Assembly (NCBI GenBank): GCA_043758755.1
Contig: JAYVMW010000028.1
Coordinates: 1-64,000, forward strand
Source: Solimicrobium sp043758755
Lineage (GTDB): Bacteria > Pseudomonadota > Gammaproteobacteria > Burkholderiales > Burkholderiaceae_D
Direction of reading: 5' to 3'
Length of the DNA stretch: 64,000 nucleotides
This document shows, one piece after another, positions 42,282-50,827 of this stretch. Positions within the stretch are counted from its first letter, which is position 1. Each line of letters starts with the position of its first letter. The position numbers were made by a program, and so were the translations under genes. Under the pieces are notes generated by a model. The model searched no databases. It was not told where the DNA came from and worked only from the letters and a program-made list of their open reading frames with translations.

Positions 42282-43586
42282 TTACGCCGTGCCGTGCTTG
42301 GTTTCCACCATTATTCCGATTTCCTTGAGGAATGGCGTGGGCAATATCCCGCCGGCGCAGACGATGATTGCATCGTTCGACATGCTGACAGCTTCCCCAT
42401 TCTGCTCCAGATGAACCTTGTCCGGCTCGATCAGTTTTACGTTTGATCCAAGCAGGACTCTGATTCGACCGCGTGCTTCGGCAGCTTTCAATTTTTCATT
42501 GTTTTTGGGTTTGCCCCGTCCAAATGCTGCGCTGCGATAGGAGATGGAAACGGTTGTGCCCGGCTCTTCGGATATGCTGATGGCAGCCTCCAGGGCGCTG
42601 TCGCCGCCGCCCACCACCAGGACATGCATGCCCTGATATTGTGCCGGATCGATCAGACTGTAGACCACTTTTGGCAACTCTTCACCCGGCACGCCAAGTT
42701 TGCGCGGGGTGCCACGGCGACCGATGGAAAGTAATACCGCGCGGGTTTCATAAGTCTGCCTGCTGGTTTTGACTATGAATCCCCTGTCGGTTTTGGTAAT
42801 GGTTTCCATGCGCTCATTCAGGTTGATTTTCAGCCCGGTTTTTTCTACGATGCCATTAAAAAATTCAAGCAGGTTTTCCTTGCTGATTTCACCCATTTTG
42901 ACTTCGCCGATGATGGGAAACCTCACCCTGGAGGTCATGGTGATCTTGTTGCGCGGGTAGTGAAAGATGGTGCCGCCGAGGGACGTTTCCTGTTCAAGAG
43001 TGACAAAGCGCAGTTTGTTTTCTATCGCCCCCAGGGAGGCGGAAAGGCCGGCGGGGCCGGCGCCGATGATGACTACATCGAGTGCATTGGCGCTGCCCTT
43101 GAGTTTGGCGATGGCTGCCACGGCCTGACTGCCCTGGGACGCTGACTTGCCGATTAACCCCATCCCCCCCAATTCACCGGCGATGAATATGCCCGGAACG
43201 TTGGTTTCAAAAGTTTGACTGACTTCGGGAATATCCATGCCGCGTTTTTCTGTACCGAAAACAAGGTTAATGGCGTGATGCGGGCAAGCCGGCAGGCAGG
43301 CACCATGTCCAATGCAATGGGTGGGATTGATCAGCACGGCCTTGCCGCGGATGAAGCCGATGGCCTTTTCCGGGCAGGCCGTAATGCAGGTTCCCGACCC
43401 CATGCACAGGTTGGGGTCGATGATCGGGTGCAGTGACGGCGGTTCGGTCAGTCCGCCAACCAGATTTTCCTGATAGGTATGCACAGAGGTTTTTTCCTGC
43501 TCTTTCCTGCGCATCAAATAGGTAATCATAATCGCCACAAGCGGCAATAAATAAATCAGGGCAGTTTCTATATATGAGTTCGACAT
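42282..43586 (-). CDS. Membrane-anchored ferredoxin-domain FAD/NAD(P) oxidoreductase
   Basis: About 434 residues from ATG 43586; an open start at 43670 adds 28 unconserved residues. A single N-terminal helix (ALIYLLPLVAIMITYL) anchors it. Two ferredoxin motifs follow: CMGSGTCITACP (61-72) and CIGHGACLPACP (91-102). In both, the second Cys of the usual CxxCxxC is replaced (Ser64 and His94). Then comes a thioredoxin-reductase-like fold: FAD site IIGAGPAGLSAS (about 173), second Rossmann site VLVVGGGDSALEA and the closing SNDAIIVCAGG. No redox CxxC is seen, so it is not a thioredoxin reductase. It probably moves electrons between NAD(P)H, FeS clusters and the b-type membrane partner. First gene of the minus-strand operon. 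Confidence 0.8.
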   Translation of the reverse strand: MSNSYIETALIYLLPLVAIMITYLMRRKEQEKTSVHTYQENLVGGLTEPPSLHPIIDPNLCMGSGTCITACPEKAIGFIRGKAVLINPTHCIGHGACLPACPHHAINLVFGTEKRGMDIPEVSQTFETNVPGIFIAGELGGMGLIGKSASQGSQAVAAIAKLKGSANALDVVIIGAGPAGLSASLGAIENKLRFVTLEQETSLGGTIFHYPRNKITMTSRVRFPIIGEVKMGEISKENLLEFFNGIVEKTGLKINLNERMETITKTDRGFIVKTSRQTYETRAVLLSIGRRGTPRKLGVPGEELPKVVYSLIDPAQYQGMHVLVVGGGDSALEAAISISEEPGTTVSISYRSAAFGRGKPKNNEKLKAAEARGRIRVLLGSNVKLIEPDKVHLEQNGEAVSMSNDAIIVCAGGILPTPFLKEIGIMVETKHGTA

Positions 43587-43894
43587 GGATTTTCGATCAT
43601 CAATTCGGACTGGTTTTGACTTCGGCCAACGGGTCAGCAAATCAGCATCACACTGCCCGGCATGCATCACGGTGTGCGATGGGGCTCACAACGGTCATGC
43701 CCTGAGTCAATGCACATTACACGAGGGCTTGCGCAAATACAAGAGTTGGGTAACGAGAAGTAAGTGCGTGAAACTGAAAGAGAATGCAGGCGATTAAAAC
43801 TCTGCATATAGTGAAGCCGCTGGCCCGCTTGGATTATTTTTAATATTTTTTTGGTAATGCCGTTCAATCACACTTTCACAAATTTTTACTTCCA

Positions 43895-43964
43895 CCTGGC
43901 GGGTCGCGATGTCATTGATTGATTTTTTGAAAATGAAACAATGTCGCCCAGCCTGGTGGGTCGC
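43895..43964. repeat. Direct repeat pair CCTGGYGGGTCGC
   Basis: Two 13-base copies with one difference, at 43895-43907 and 43952-43964, offset by 57 bases (between five and six helical turns). Possible paired regulator sites for the minus operon. Confidence 0.4.
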
Positions 43965-44292
43965 AAAATATATGATCGGATAATTCAAACGTGCTGCGCA
44001 GGTTTCCCATCCTGTTTGATTTCCGGGTTAACCTTGACACACTTTATGACCTCGACTACCTTACAAATAAGCTGCCCATTCCCGGTGAATTGCTTACCAA
44101 TCAATTCCATTTGTTGAAAATCGTTTTATCGATCATCACAGCAGCGAGCTGCAAACCACAACCTGCATGAACACCTGCATGAGTACGCACAAGGTACTCA
44201 AGAGGCCAGAGAACTATTTGTCTCCGCATTAGTTATCCATTAATGCAATCATGACTCGGATGATTGTCTGTCCAGCAAAAATTGTTGGTGGA

Positions 44293-44311
44293 TGATCCAC
44301 TCGAGTGATCA
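44293..44311. promoter_or_regulatory. Palindromic site between the cytochrome operons
   Basis: TGATC-C-ACTCGAGT-GATCA is a palindrome interrupted by one base, lying about 255 bases before the plus-operon start. A candidate operator or enhancer; the binding protein is unknown. Confidence 0.4.
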
Positions 44312-44564
44312 GTTAATACTGACAATAATCAATTTGAGCAAGCGCAATGTCCTGGCACAGACAACATCAAGTCAGCGCCGAAAACAGGTGTGCGTCCTCG
44401 TGTAAATCATTGTAACTGTTTAAGTTGTAATGTAGTCAGTCAAGTTATATTCACCTAAAGATTCAACAGCGGCATCCTTTCTGCTTCAGGGATATCGAGG
44501 TCATATTTAAAAAAAAATAACAAAGTACGCAATTCTTTGTCCTTATATTATGAGGAAAAATTAA

Positions 44565-44981
44565 ATGAAAATTTCATTCGTGTTATCTCTCCTGTTAGCA
44601 GTTTCTGCTACCTCCTGCGGTCAAAAACCGGCGGCCACCGCCCCACCTGTAATGGCTTCTTCTGCCTCATTACCTCCTGAACATCCTGCCATAGACGCCG
44701 GCAAGACATCCCAGGGCCAACCACCCCTGACGCAAAAGGCCCAGGTGTTGAGTGTTATGAAAGTTACCCAATACACCTACCTCGAAGTCATGCAGGACAA
44801 TAAAATCCGCTGGCTCGCCACGCCTGCGCCTGCTGCCGCTGCAGCCAAGAAGAACGATACGATTCAATTTGATGACGGCACGCTGATGAGCAATTTCAAC
44901 AGCAAGCTGTTGAACCGCACCTTTCCCAGCATCGCGCTCGTAGGTCGCGTGGTCATCTCTGACGAAAGCGTTACAAAATGA
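44565..44981 (+). CDS. NrfJ-like small exported protein, probable lipoprotein
   Basis: A 138-residue protein with an N-terminal hydrophobic signal ending in SATSC; the Cys at residue 18 could be lipidated, although the lipobox is not ideal. After a Pro/Ala linker, the domain QVLSVMKVTQYTYLEVMQDN, KIRWLATPAP and LMSNFNSKLLNRTFPSIALV matches the pattern of NrfJ-type small domains found with multiheme nitrite reductases and cytochromes. It is first of the plus operon and overlaps the next gene by 4 bases. A role in cytochrome maturation or complex assembly is likely but inferred. Confidence 0.7.
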   Translation: MKISFVLSLLLAVSATSCGQKPAATAPPVMASSASLPPEHPAIDAGKTSQGQPPLTQKAQVLSVMKVTQYTYLEVMQDNKIRWLATPAPAAAAAKKNDTIQFDDGTLMSNFNSKLLNRTFPSIALVGRVVISDESVTK

Positions 44982-47044
44982 ATTTCGCCAGGAGCATCGA
45001 GGCCATGATACTCAGGACTCTCTCCCGTTTACTCTCTATACAGGGTTTCGCTTTGAGCATGCTGATGCTGACGACCTTGTATTGGCCGGCCTGGGCACAA
45101 ACCGCCGTATCTGATGTTCCTGCGCAAACCAGCGCGCCAGCCGTCCCGGCGGTTTCGAGGACCACCAATCACTTAAAAAAAAGCTTCGATCATACACAGA
45201 CAGGTTTTGCATTGATGGGCGCGCACGTTTCTGTCAGTTGTGAAACCTGTCACACAGGCGGAACCTTTAAAGGCACACCAAAGGACTGCGCCGGATGCCA
45301 CACCGCAGGCCGGACCATAGTCGCTCTCCCGAAACCTCTGAACCATATTCTGACGATCAGAGCCTGCGATGCCTGCCATGTCGACCAGGCCAGTTTTAAA
45401 TTATCGGTGATGGACCATACCGGCATGACGGAACCCTGCTCGGTTTGCCACAACGGACGATACAGCGCGACAATAAAAAGCTCTCCTGCGGACTTTTTGC
45501 ATAGCAGCACCAGTGCCTCGTGCGATACCTGCCACAAAAACACCAGCACGTTCCTGGGCGCAGCCTTTGACCATAGCAATGCGACAGCGAACTGCGCGAG
45601 TTGCCACAATGGTGTGGCCGCTCCGGGCAAGCCGACAGCCCATATTGTGACCAGCGCGCCGTGCGAAGCCTGCCATACACCCGCCGTTACCCCCGGCTGG
45701 CCAACCCCCACCAGCTTTCTGGGGGCCACGTTCGACCATACCGGAATAAGTACAAACTGCGCATCGTGTCACAACGGCTCAGTGCCCGGCGTAATGGGCA
45801 AGCCAACTGCCCATATCCCCACCACGGCAGCCTGCGAAACATGCCACTCTCCAACCTACACCAGCGTTGGCGGATTTACGCACTGGACCATGAGCCACGC
45901 CGGCATTACATCGGGTTGCGCCACCTGCCATGCCTCCGGCCGGAGTTTCACCAACAATGGTGGTACGCCTTTGGTGACGTTAAACACCAGTATCCATGTA
46001 CCAATCGGAACCACTGCCTGCGAAACCTGCCATTCCAGCAGCGCCACCACGGTCGGCAGTTTTTCAACCGCATGGACCATGGGAATAACAGGCCATACCG
46101 CCGTCCTTGGGGCTACACCGCTATGCGCGACCTGCCATGGGACTTCGGGCGCGGTCTACACGGGCGTGAAGATCATCGATAGCGCCCACATTCCCAGTGC
46201 CTATTACCCCGCCGAAGATTGCGGTGTGTGTCATACCGCTTCGACTACCGGCAACTACAGTTTAGGCGGCTTCAACCTGCTCGTTGGCGCAGGACTGCCA
46301 ATGCACACCAACATTCTGACCGGTTGCGCGCCCTGTCACAACAACGTCATAGCAAAGGGAACAGCCTCATTTGTCGGGCACATAGCGATCGGGTCAACGG
46401 ATTGTTCAAACTGCCATACGCCAAGCAATACCTCGACTTACACAACCTTTCTGGGTGCCACGGCGGGCCATACTGCCCCATCTGCTCCGGGTCAATGCCT
46501 GAATTCAGGGTGTCACGTCGCAGGCGGAGCCGGCAAGGTGTACACGAACCCTCCCCATATTCCGGTTCCCGGAATCCAGTGTGACGTATGCCACACGACT
46601 TCCTACGCAAGCCTGAGTTTCCTGGCCTATGACAGCACCAGGATTCACGCAGCGGTTACCGGATTTGCCTGCGCCACCTGCCATAACGGCTCCTATACCT
46701 CACAGGGAACCACGGGGGCCGAAACCACAACGTTCATTTCCAATCATATTCCGACGCTGATTATTGGCGCAGCAGTGTCCACAGTTTCCACCTGCAATAC
46801 CTGCCACAGCGGCACCACAAACTGGACGACCATGACATCCACAACTGCTATCCATAACGGGGCTCAGGGAGGTGGGCCGGTTTACTGTGTCACTTGCCAC
46901 CTGAATGCAGGAACGTATATGGAGCCGGCCGGTTTCCAGGCAAAGAACCATAACAGCGCGTCTACCACCAAGGATTGTTCAAGTTCCGGTTGCCACAAAC
47001 CGAAGGGTAACGAAGGTAGCTCGTATGTGACATGGAGCAACTAG
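44978..47044 (+). CDS. Multiheme c-type cytochrome with 21 heme motifs, probably surface-exposed
   Basis: A 688-residue exported protein, its start coupled (ATGA) to the upstream gene. The signal peptide ends near WAQT. I count 19 CxxCH motifs and two CX4CH motifs (CLNSGCH and CSSSGCH). CX4CH heme sites are rare and known from some cytochromes c3/Hmc. Between motifs the sequence is rich in Thr, Ser, Ala and Gly, with repeated FDHxxxxxxCASCHNG and AHIxTxxxCExCHxP units, unlike the Lys-rich 24-heme protein. This low-charge composition suits an extracellular or outer-membrane-embedded cytochrome. The porin-like gene follows 99 bases later, so it likely forms a porin-cytochrome complex with it. 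Confidence 0.88.
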   Translation: MNFARSIEAMILRTLSRLLSIQGFALSMLMLTTLYWPAWAQTAVSDVPAQTSAPAVPAVSRTTNHLKKSFDHTQTGFALMGAHVSVSCETCHTGGTFKGTPKDCAGCHTAGRTIVALPKPLNHILTIRACDACHVDQASFKLSVMDHTGMTEPCSVCHNGRYSATIKSSPADFLHSSTSASCDTCHKNTSTFLGAAFDHSNATANCASCHNGVAAPGKPTAHIVTSAPCEACHTPAVTPGWPTPTSFLGATFDHTGISTNCASCHNGSVPGVMGKPTAHIPTTAACETCHSPTYTSVGGFTHWTMSHAGITSGCATCHASGRSFTNNGGTPLVTLNTSIHVPIGTTACETCHSSSATTVGSFSTAWTMGITGHTAVLGATPLCATCHGTSGAVYTGVKIIDSAHIPSAYYPAEDCGVCHTASTTGNYSLGGFNLLVGAGLPMHTNILTGCAPCHNNVIAKGTASFVGHIAIGSTDCSNCHTPSNTSTYTTFLGATAGHTAPSAPGQCLNSGCHVAGGAGKVYTNPPHIPVPGIQCDVCHTTSYASLSFLAYDSTRIHAAVTGFACATCHNGSYTSQGTTGAETTTFISNHIPTLIIGAAVSTVSTCNTCHSGTTNWTTMTSTTAIHNGAQGGGPVYCVTCHLNAGTYMEPAGFQAKNHNSASTTKDCSSSGCHKPKGNEGSSYVTWSN

Positions 47045-47143
47045 CGGCAAAGGTGTTATGACACTAGTAGGAGTTCGAAGTTGCCGCGTTAAATTGGCAG
47101 CGATATTTACCTGGCAAACTGGGGACGTACTCGTCCAAGAAAA

Positions 47144-50017
47144 ATGGTTATAAATAAATATGCGCAATTTTTGAAGGTGGCTTTTTTTGCGCTGCTGGTG
47201 TGGACCTGCCTTATCGGCGAAGCATCGGCGCAACTGCTGGATGACATTCTTTTTGATACGAATGCCAATGGCGATGTCGTTGCCACCATCAAGTTAAACA
47301 ACATGGTGCAATATTTGCGGCATGTCCCGGACCATCACGGCCAGCACCTGGAAATTTCCTTCAGCGTCATGGTCGACCGATTCGCAGTAAATCAACAGTG
47401 GCAGGACTATGAGACGCGCAAATCCCCGCCATCGGATTTAATCCCGGCCTTTACCGTGGTGGCCCGCGACATGGCAACCAACCCGACACTGGTCGTTGAT
47501 TTTATCCGGCCCGCCGACTATAACGTGCGTATCGGCGACAACAGGCGCAGCCTGATTATCACCATTAAATCGGATAAAGCTTCCGCCCCAAACGAAAAAC
47601 CGGATCCCGTTAAGAAACAGCCGGCTGAAGTTGCTACGGTTGCTGCCGTGACGCCAATACCGGCGCCGGTTTTGCCGGCGGCTGATCTTTCGGGCCCGCC
47701 AGAACATGCGAAAATCATTGAGCGAATTGATGTGGTGCCGCGCAAAAATGACGCCGAGATCACAGTCAGGTTTTCAAAAAAAATTCTGTATCTGAGCGAC
47801 GTAACACTCAACGATGGCAGTGACCTGCGTGTCTTTCTCCGGCTGATTGCGCCCAACCTGTACGAAAGTGATCTGGATCAGGAAGTGGTCAGCTCGCTGA
47901 AAACTGAACGGGTTCCCGATGTGAGGGTTATCTATCCGGAACTGATCCACGGCATGCTGATGAGTTTTTCCGTGCCAACCAAAACTGCGGTGCACCCCGG
48001 CACCGACGATCAAAGCATAGTAGTCATTGTTCCGTTACTGCCGCCCGTGGCGCATCCTGCGCCTTTGCAGGTTATTGCGGCGGTACCGCCTCCAGCCGCA
48101 CCGAAGGATATTCCGACAACACCTGCGGTGCCGGCCGTTATTCCGGCTGCACCGGTGGTGTCGACCCTTGTTCCGGCTGCACCGGTAGTGCCGGCCTTTG
48201 TTCCGGCTGCACCGGCAGTGCCGGTCGTTGTTCCGGCCGCACCGGTGGTGGTGCCAGTCGACTCGGTGGCTGCCAATTCAATTGCACCAAAGTCGCCCCA
48301 GTCTGACCAAGACAGCGAAACGGATATTCAGGCGCAGGCATTCATGGCGAACGGGCGCGATGCGTTGCAAGCCGGACAGCCTGGTGCGGCAATCGAATAC
48401 TTTAACAAGGCATTGCTGCTACCGCCCAATAAATACTCGCAGGATGCGCTGGAACTGATCGGCGTGGCCCGAGAGGCTGCTGGCCAGAAATTCAGGGCGC
48501 AACGGGAGTATGAGACCTACCTGAATTTGTATTCCAGCGGCGAGGGCGTTGACCGCGTGAAAGACCGTTTGGCAAAGCTGCTTGCAGGAGATTCGATCGC
48601 GCGGTCTTTGCAGTCTGCAAAGTCTGCCGAGGTTGTCGATGTCAGCCAACTTGGGGCCACCGACAAGAAAGGTTTTCAGACGGTCTCAAACGGCAGCATT
48701 TCTTCCAACTATTACCGTGGGCTCAGCCAGACCGTGGTAAGCGGGCTTGCAATTGGCAGTCTCACCGATCAGAACATGTTGATAACCAACGTTACTGCGT
48801 CCGTGCGCTCACACGACGAACGGTATGACAATCGCGTGTTTTTTCAGGATACCTACGACAAGAATTTCCTGCCTGCGATGGGTAGTCAGATAGGTCCGAA
48901 CATATTGGGGTCAGCCTACTATGAGTTGCACGACAGAGAGACAAATTTATCTACCCGCATTGGGCGTCAATCTCCCGAGGGCAGCGGCATCATGGGCAGA
49001 TTTGATGGTATTTCGGCGGGCTATGGCATTACGTCAGACTGGCAATTAACTTCAGCAACCGGTCAGCTTGTTGATTACCTCACTGGTTCAAAGCCGGTGT
49101 TTTACTCTGTTGATCTGGCGCTCAGAAATAACAGAAACTGGGGCGGTAACATCTATTTAATCAACCAGCTAACCAATGGCCTTACTGACCGCAGATCGGT
49201 AGGGGGAGACATGCGCTACTTCGATGAAAACAAGTCTGTATTTGCCTTGCTGGATTACGATATTTATTTCCACGCGCTGAACTGGGCATCCCTGCAGGTT
49301 ACGGCAAACGGCGCGCCGGGAACCACCTATAGTTTGAACATGGATCACAGAAGTTCTCCATCATTAAGCCTTTCCAATGTAATGATAGGCAGCCAGTCAA
49401 CCACGACGACATTGCTGCAGAATGGATATACCATTGACAACTTGAAGGCACTGGCACTGCTGCGCACAGGCACTGTCGATTCTGCCGTTCTCAGTGTCAA
49501 TACGCAGGTGGCGGAAAAATGGCAGACAGGCTCCGATGTATTTTTTTCAAAATCGGCTGCTTTACCGGAAAGCGGAACCAATGTACCCGGTTCTCTCAAT
49601 GGCTACGTCCCGCCTACGCCTTCAACGGGCGCCAATTACGGAATTAATGGACGTTTGATAGGTAACGGTATCTTCTTCGACCATGACATATCGGTGTTGA
49701 GCGCGGGTTACACCGGCAGCGCCATGTTGAAGGGTGAAAATCTTACCTTTTCCAACCACTCAAACCTGACTGAAAAATGGGCACTCGATTCTTCGTTTCA
49801 GGTGAGTTTGCAATCCTCCTATGATTTGACAACCGGCAGTCAGACTGGAAAGTTAACCACCATCAGCCCGGCATTCAGACTTAATTACCAAATGATGAAC
49901 AATGTTTATCTTGTTTGTCAGTATGGCGTGGATATGGTCACCAACAACCCCACAAGTGGTCAATCCTCAAAAACAACCCGCAACTATTTTTCCTTTGGCG
50001 GATTTTGGAATTTTTGA
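47144..50017 (+). CDS. Large outer-membrane barrel protein with AMIN-like and TPR N-terminus (putative conduit porin)
   Basis: 957 residues. The signal peptide ends near ASAQ (residue 29). Residues about 30-145 and 190-290 are two beta-rich segments resembling AMIN domains (VATIKLNNMVQYLRHV; DAEITVRFSKKILYLSDV). A Pro/Ala/Val repeat follows (VPAAPVV units, about 305-375), then a TPR-like pair (DALQAGQPGAAIEYFNKALL, about 400-460). The last 450 residues are alternating amphipathic strands ending YFSFGGFWNF, a terminal-Phe outer-membrane barrel. The position right after a 21-heme cytochrome suggests it is the porin sheath of an electron conduit. The N-terminal periplasmic extension is unusual for MtrB/PioB-type porins and could bind peptidoglycan or the periplasmic cytochrome. 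Confidence 0.8.
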   Translation: MVINKYAQFLKVAFFALLVWTCLIGEASAQLLDDILFDTNANGDVVATIKLNNMVQYLRHVPDHHGQHLEISFSVMVDRFAVNQQWQDYETRKSPPSDLIPAFTVVARDMATNPTLVVDFIRPADYNVRIGDNRRSLIITIKSDKASAPNEKPDPVKKQPAEVATVAAVTPIPAPVLPAADLSGPPEHAKIIERIDVVPRKNDAEITVRFSKKILYLSDVTLNDGSDLRVFLRLIAPNLYESDLDQEVVSSLKTERVPDVRVIYPELIHGMLMSFSVPTKTAVHPGTDDQSIVVIVPLLPPVAHPAPLQVIAAVPPPAAPKDIPTTPAVPAVIPAAPVVSTLVPAAPVVPAFVPAAPAVPVVVPAAPVVVPVDSVAANSIAPKSPQSDQDSETDIQAQAFMANGRDALQAGQPGAAIEYFNKALLLPPNKYSQDALELIGVAREAAGQKFRAQREYETYLNLYSSGEGVDRVKDRLAKLLAGDSIARSLQSAKSAEVVDVSQLGATDKKGFQTVSNGSISSNYYRGLSQTVVSGLAIGSLTDQNMLITNVTASVRSHDERYDNRVFFQDTYDKNFLPAMGSQIGPNILGSAYYELHDRETNLSTRIGRQSPEGSGIMGRFDGISAGYGITSDWQLTSATGQLVDYLTGSKPVFYSVDLALRNNRNWGGNIYLINQLTNGLTDRRSVGGDMRYFDENKSVFALLDYDIYFHALNWASLQVTANGAPGTTYSLNMDHRSSPSLSLSNVMIGSQSTTTTLLQNGYTIDNLKALALLRTGTVDSAVLSVNTQVAEKWQTGSDVFFSKSAALPESGTNVPGSLNGYVPPTPSTGANYGINGRLIGNGIFFDHDISVLSAGYTGSAMLKGENLTFSNHSNLTEKWALDSSFQVSLQSSYDLTTGSQTGKLTTISPAFRLNYQMMNNVYLVCQYGVDMVTNNPTSGQSSKTTRNYFSFGGFWNF

Positions 50018-50192
50018 CGGGACCAATTTATATCAGTGGTGGGCGACCGGATTGGCTGGCCGGCATAGCGTCCCAGGTTCTGGTTGAAGTGTTGCAGCTA
50101 CACCGGTTGAATGTGCATTGAAATCATGACACGGTTGACGCACCAATAATAAAAGTTCAATATCACCCGTTCAACTTTGACAGGGGAATATC

Positions 50193-50534
50193 ATGCAAAA
50201 GAAATTTCTGGTGCTGTATCACATCCCGACCCATGTTATGGATGAGTGGCAAAAGACTGACGAAGCAGAGCGAAAAAAACAGGAAAATGCCCTCATGCAG
50301 GAGTGGGGCAAATGGATGGCCAGAAATGCCGGTGTCATCGTCGGCACCCAATCCGCCGGCAAAACCAAACTGGTCAATACCATTGGCGTTTCTGATGTTC
50401 GCAACGGCATCCACATGACCTCCATTGTTGGGGCCGATTCACTGGACGCCGCCGCGCAGATATTCAAAGATCATCCGCACTGGGCCATACCCGAGGCATC
50501 GATTCAAGTCATGGAAATCAAGGACATGGGCTGA
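50193..50534 (+). CDS. YCII-related domain protein
   Basis: A 113-residue soluble protein with a good ribosome site (CAGGGGAAT). MQKKFLVLYHIPTHVMDEW, then a middle helix and SLDAAAQIFKDHPHW with a conserved His, followed by IQVMEIKDMG, matches the small YCII-like ferredoxin-fold proteins. Function is unknown. The 175 bases upstream hold no gene. No operon link to the cytochromes is evident. Confidence 0.7.
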   Translation: MQKKFLVLYHIPTHVMDEWQKTDEAERKKQENALMQEWGKWMARNAGVIVGTQSAGKTKLVNTIGVSDVRNGIHMTSIVGADSLDAAAQIFKDHPHWAIPEASIQVMEIKDMG

Positions 50535-50644
50535 TTCTGCCAGGAACCAGCAAACGCTCCACAACAGAATCAATCAAATCAACTGCGTCCATTGAGTGCA
50601 ATGCGCCCGTTGGAGCGCTGCTCTGGCTTTGCAATTGTGGTGTC

Positions 50645-50656
50645 GTAAAATTTTAC
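50645..50656. promoter_or_regulatory. Palindrome upstream of the sigma-54 promoter
   Basis: GTAAAATTTTAC is a perfect 12-base palindrome about 128 bases before the predicted sigma-54 start, a normal enhancer distance. It may bind a PrsR-like activator; this is inference. The rest of 50535-50750 has no gene. Confidence 0.4.
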
Positions 50657-50751
50657 AAAGTCTGGCGAATCCACCTTTAATTAATTATTTTAATAGTTGG
50701 ACAAATTCACAACTCATTGATTTCACTATTAAATTCTTCCGACAGCATAAT

Positions 50752-50768
50752 TTGGCGCGCATTTTGCT
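50752..50768 (+). promoter_or_regulatory. Sigma-54 promoter of the PEP-CTERM gene
   Basis: TTGGCGCG-CATT-TTGCT matches the sigma-54 consensus YTGGCRCG-N4-TTGCW with correct GG-GC spacing. The predicted start is near 50779, 49 bases before the ATG. Sigma-54 control with PrsK/PrsR is known for PEP-CTERM genes. Confidence 0.65.
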
Positions 50769-50827
50769 TATTGAGCAGCAGTCCGTTACGGGCAAATTAA
50801 GTTGACTTAATAAGGGAAGGATTCGTC

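Larger units (their letters stand above)
43587..44564. other. Long divergent intergenic region of the electron-transfer cluster
   Basis: 978 bases between two divergent operons with no credible gene on either strand; it is markedly AT-rich toward the plus operon. It holds a 13-base direct repeat and a long palindrome (listed separately) and ends with GAGGAAAAATTAA as ribosome site of the plus operon. The length suggests complex regulation. Confidence 0.6.

Noticed and set aside
43667..43988. Two small minus-strand frames upstream of the FeS/FAD gene
   Set aside because: No ribosome site, no recognisable protein features, and they lie in an AT-rich regulatory region.
48010..48276. Gly/Thr-rich minus-strand frame
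   Set aside because: Antisense of the VPAAP repeat linker of the barrel protein.
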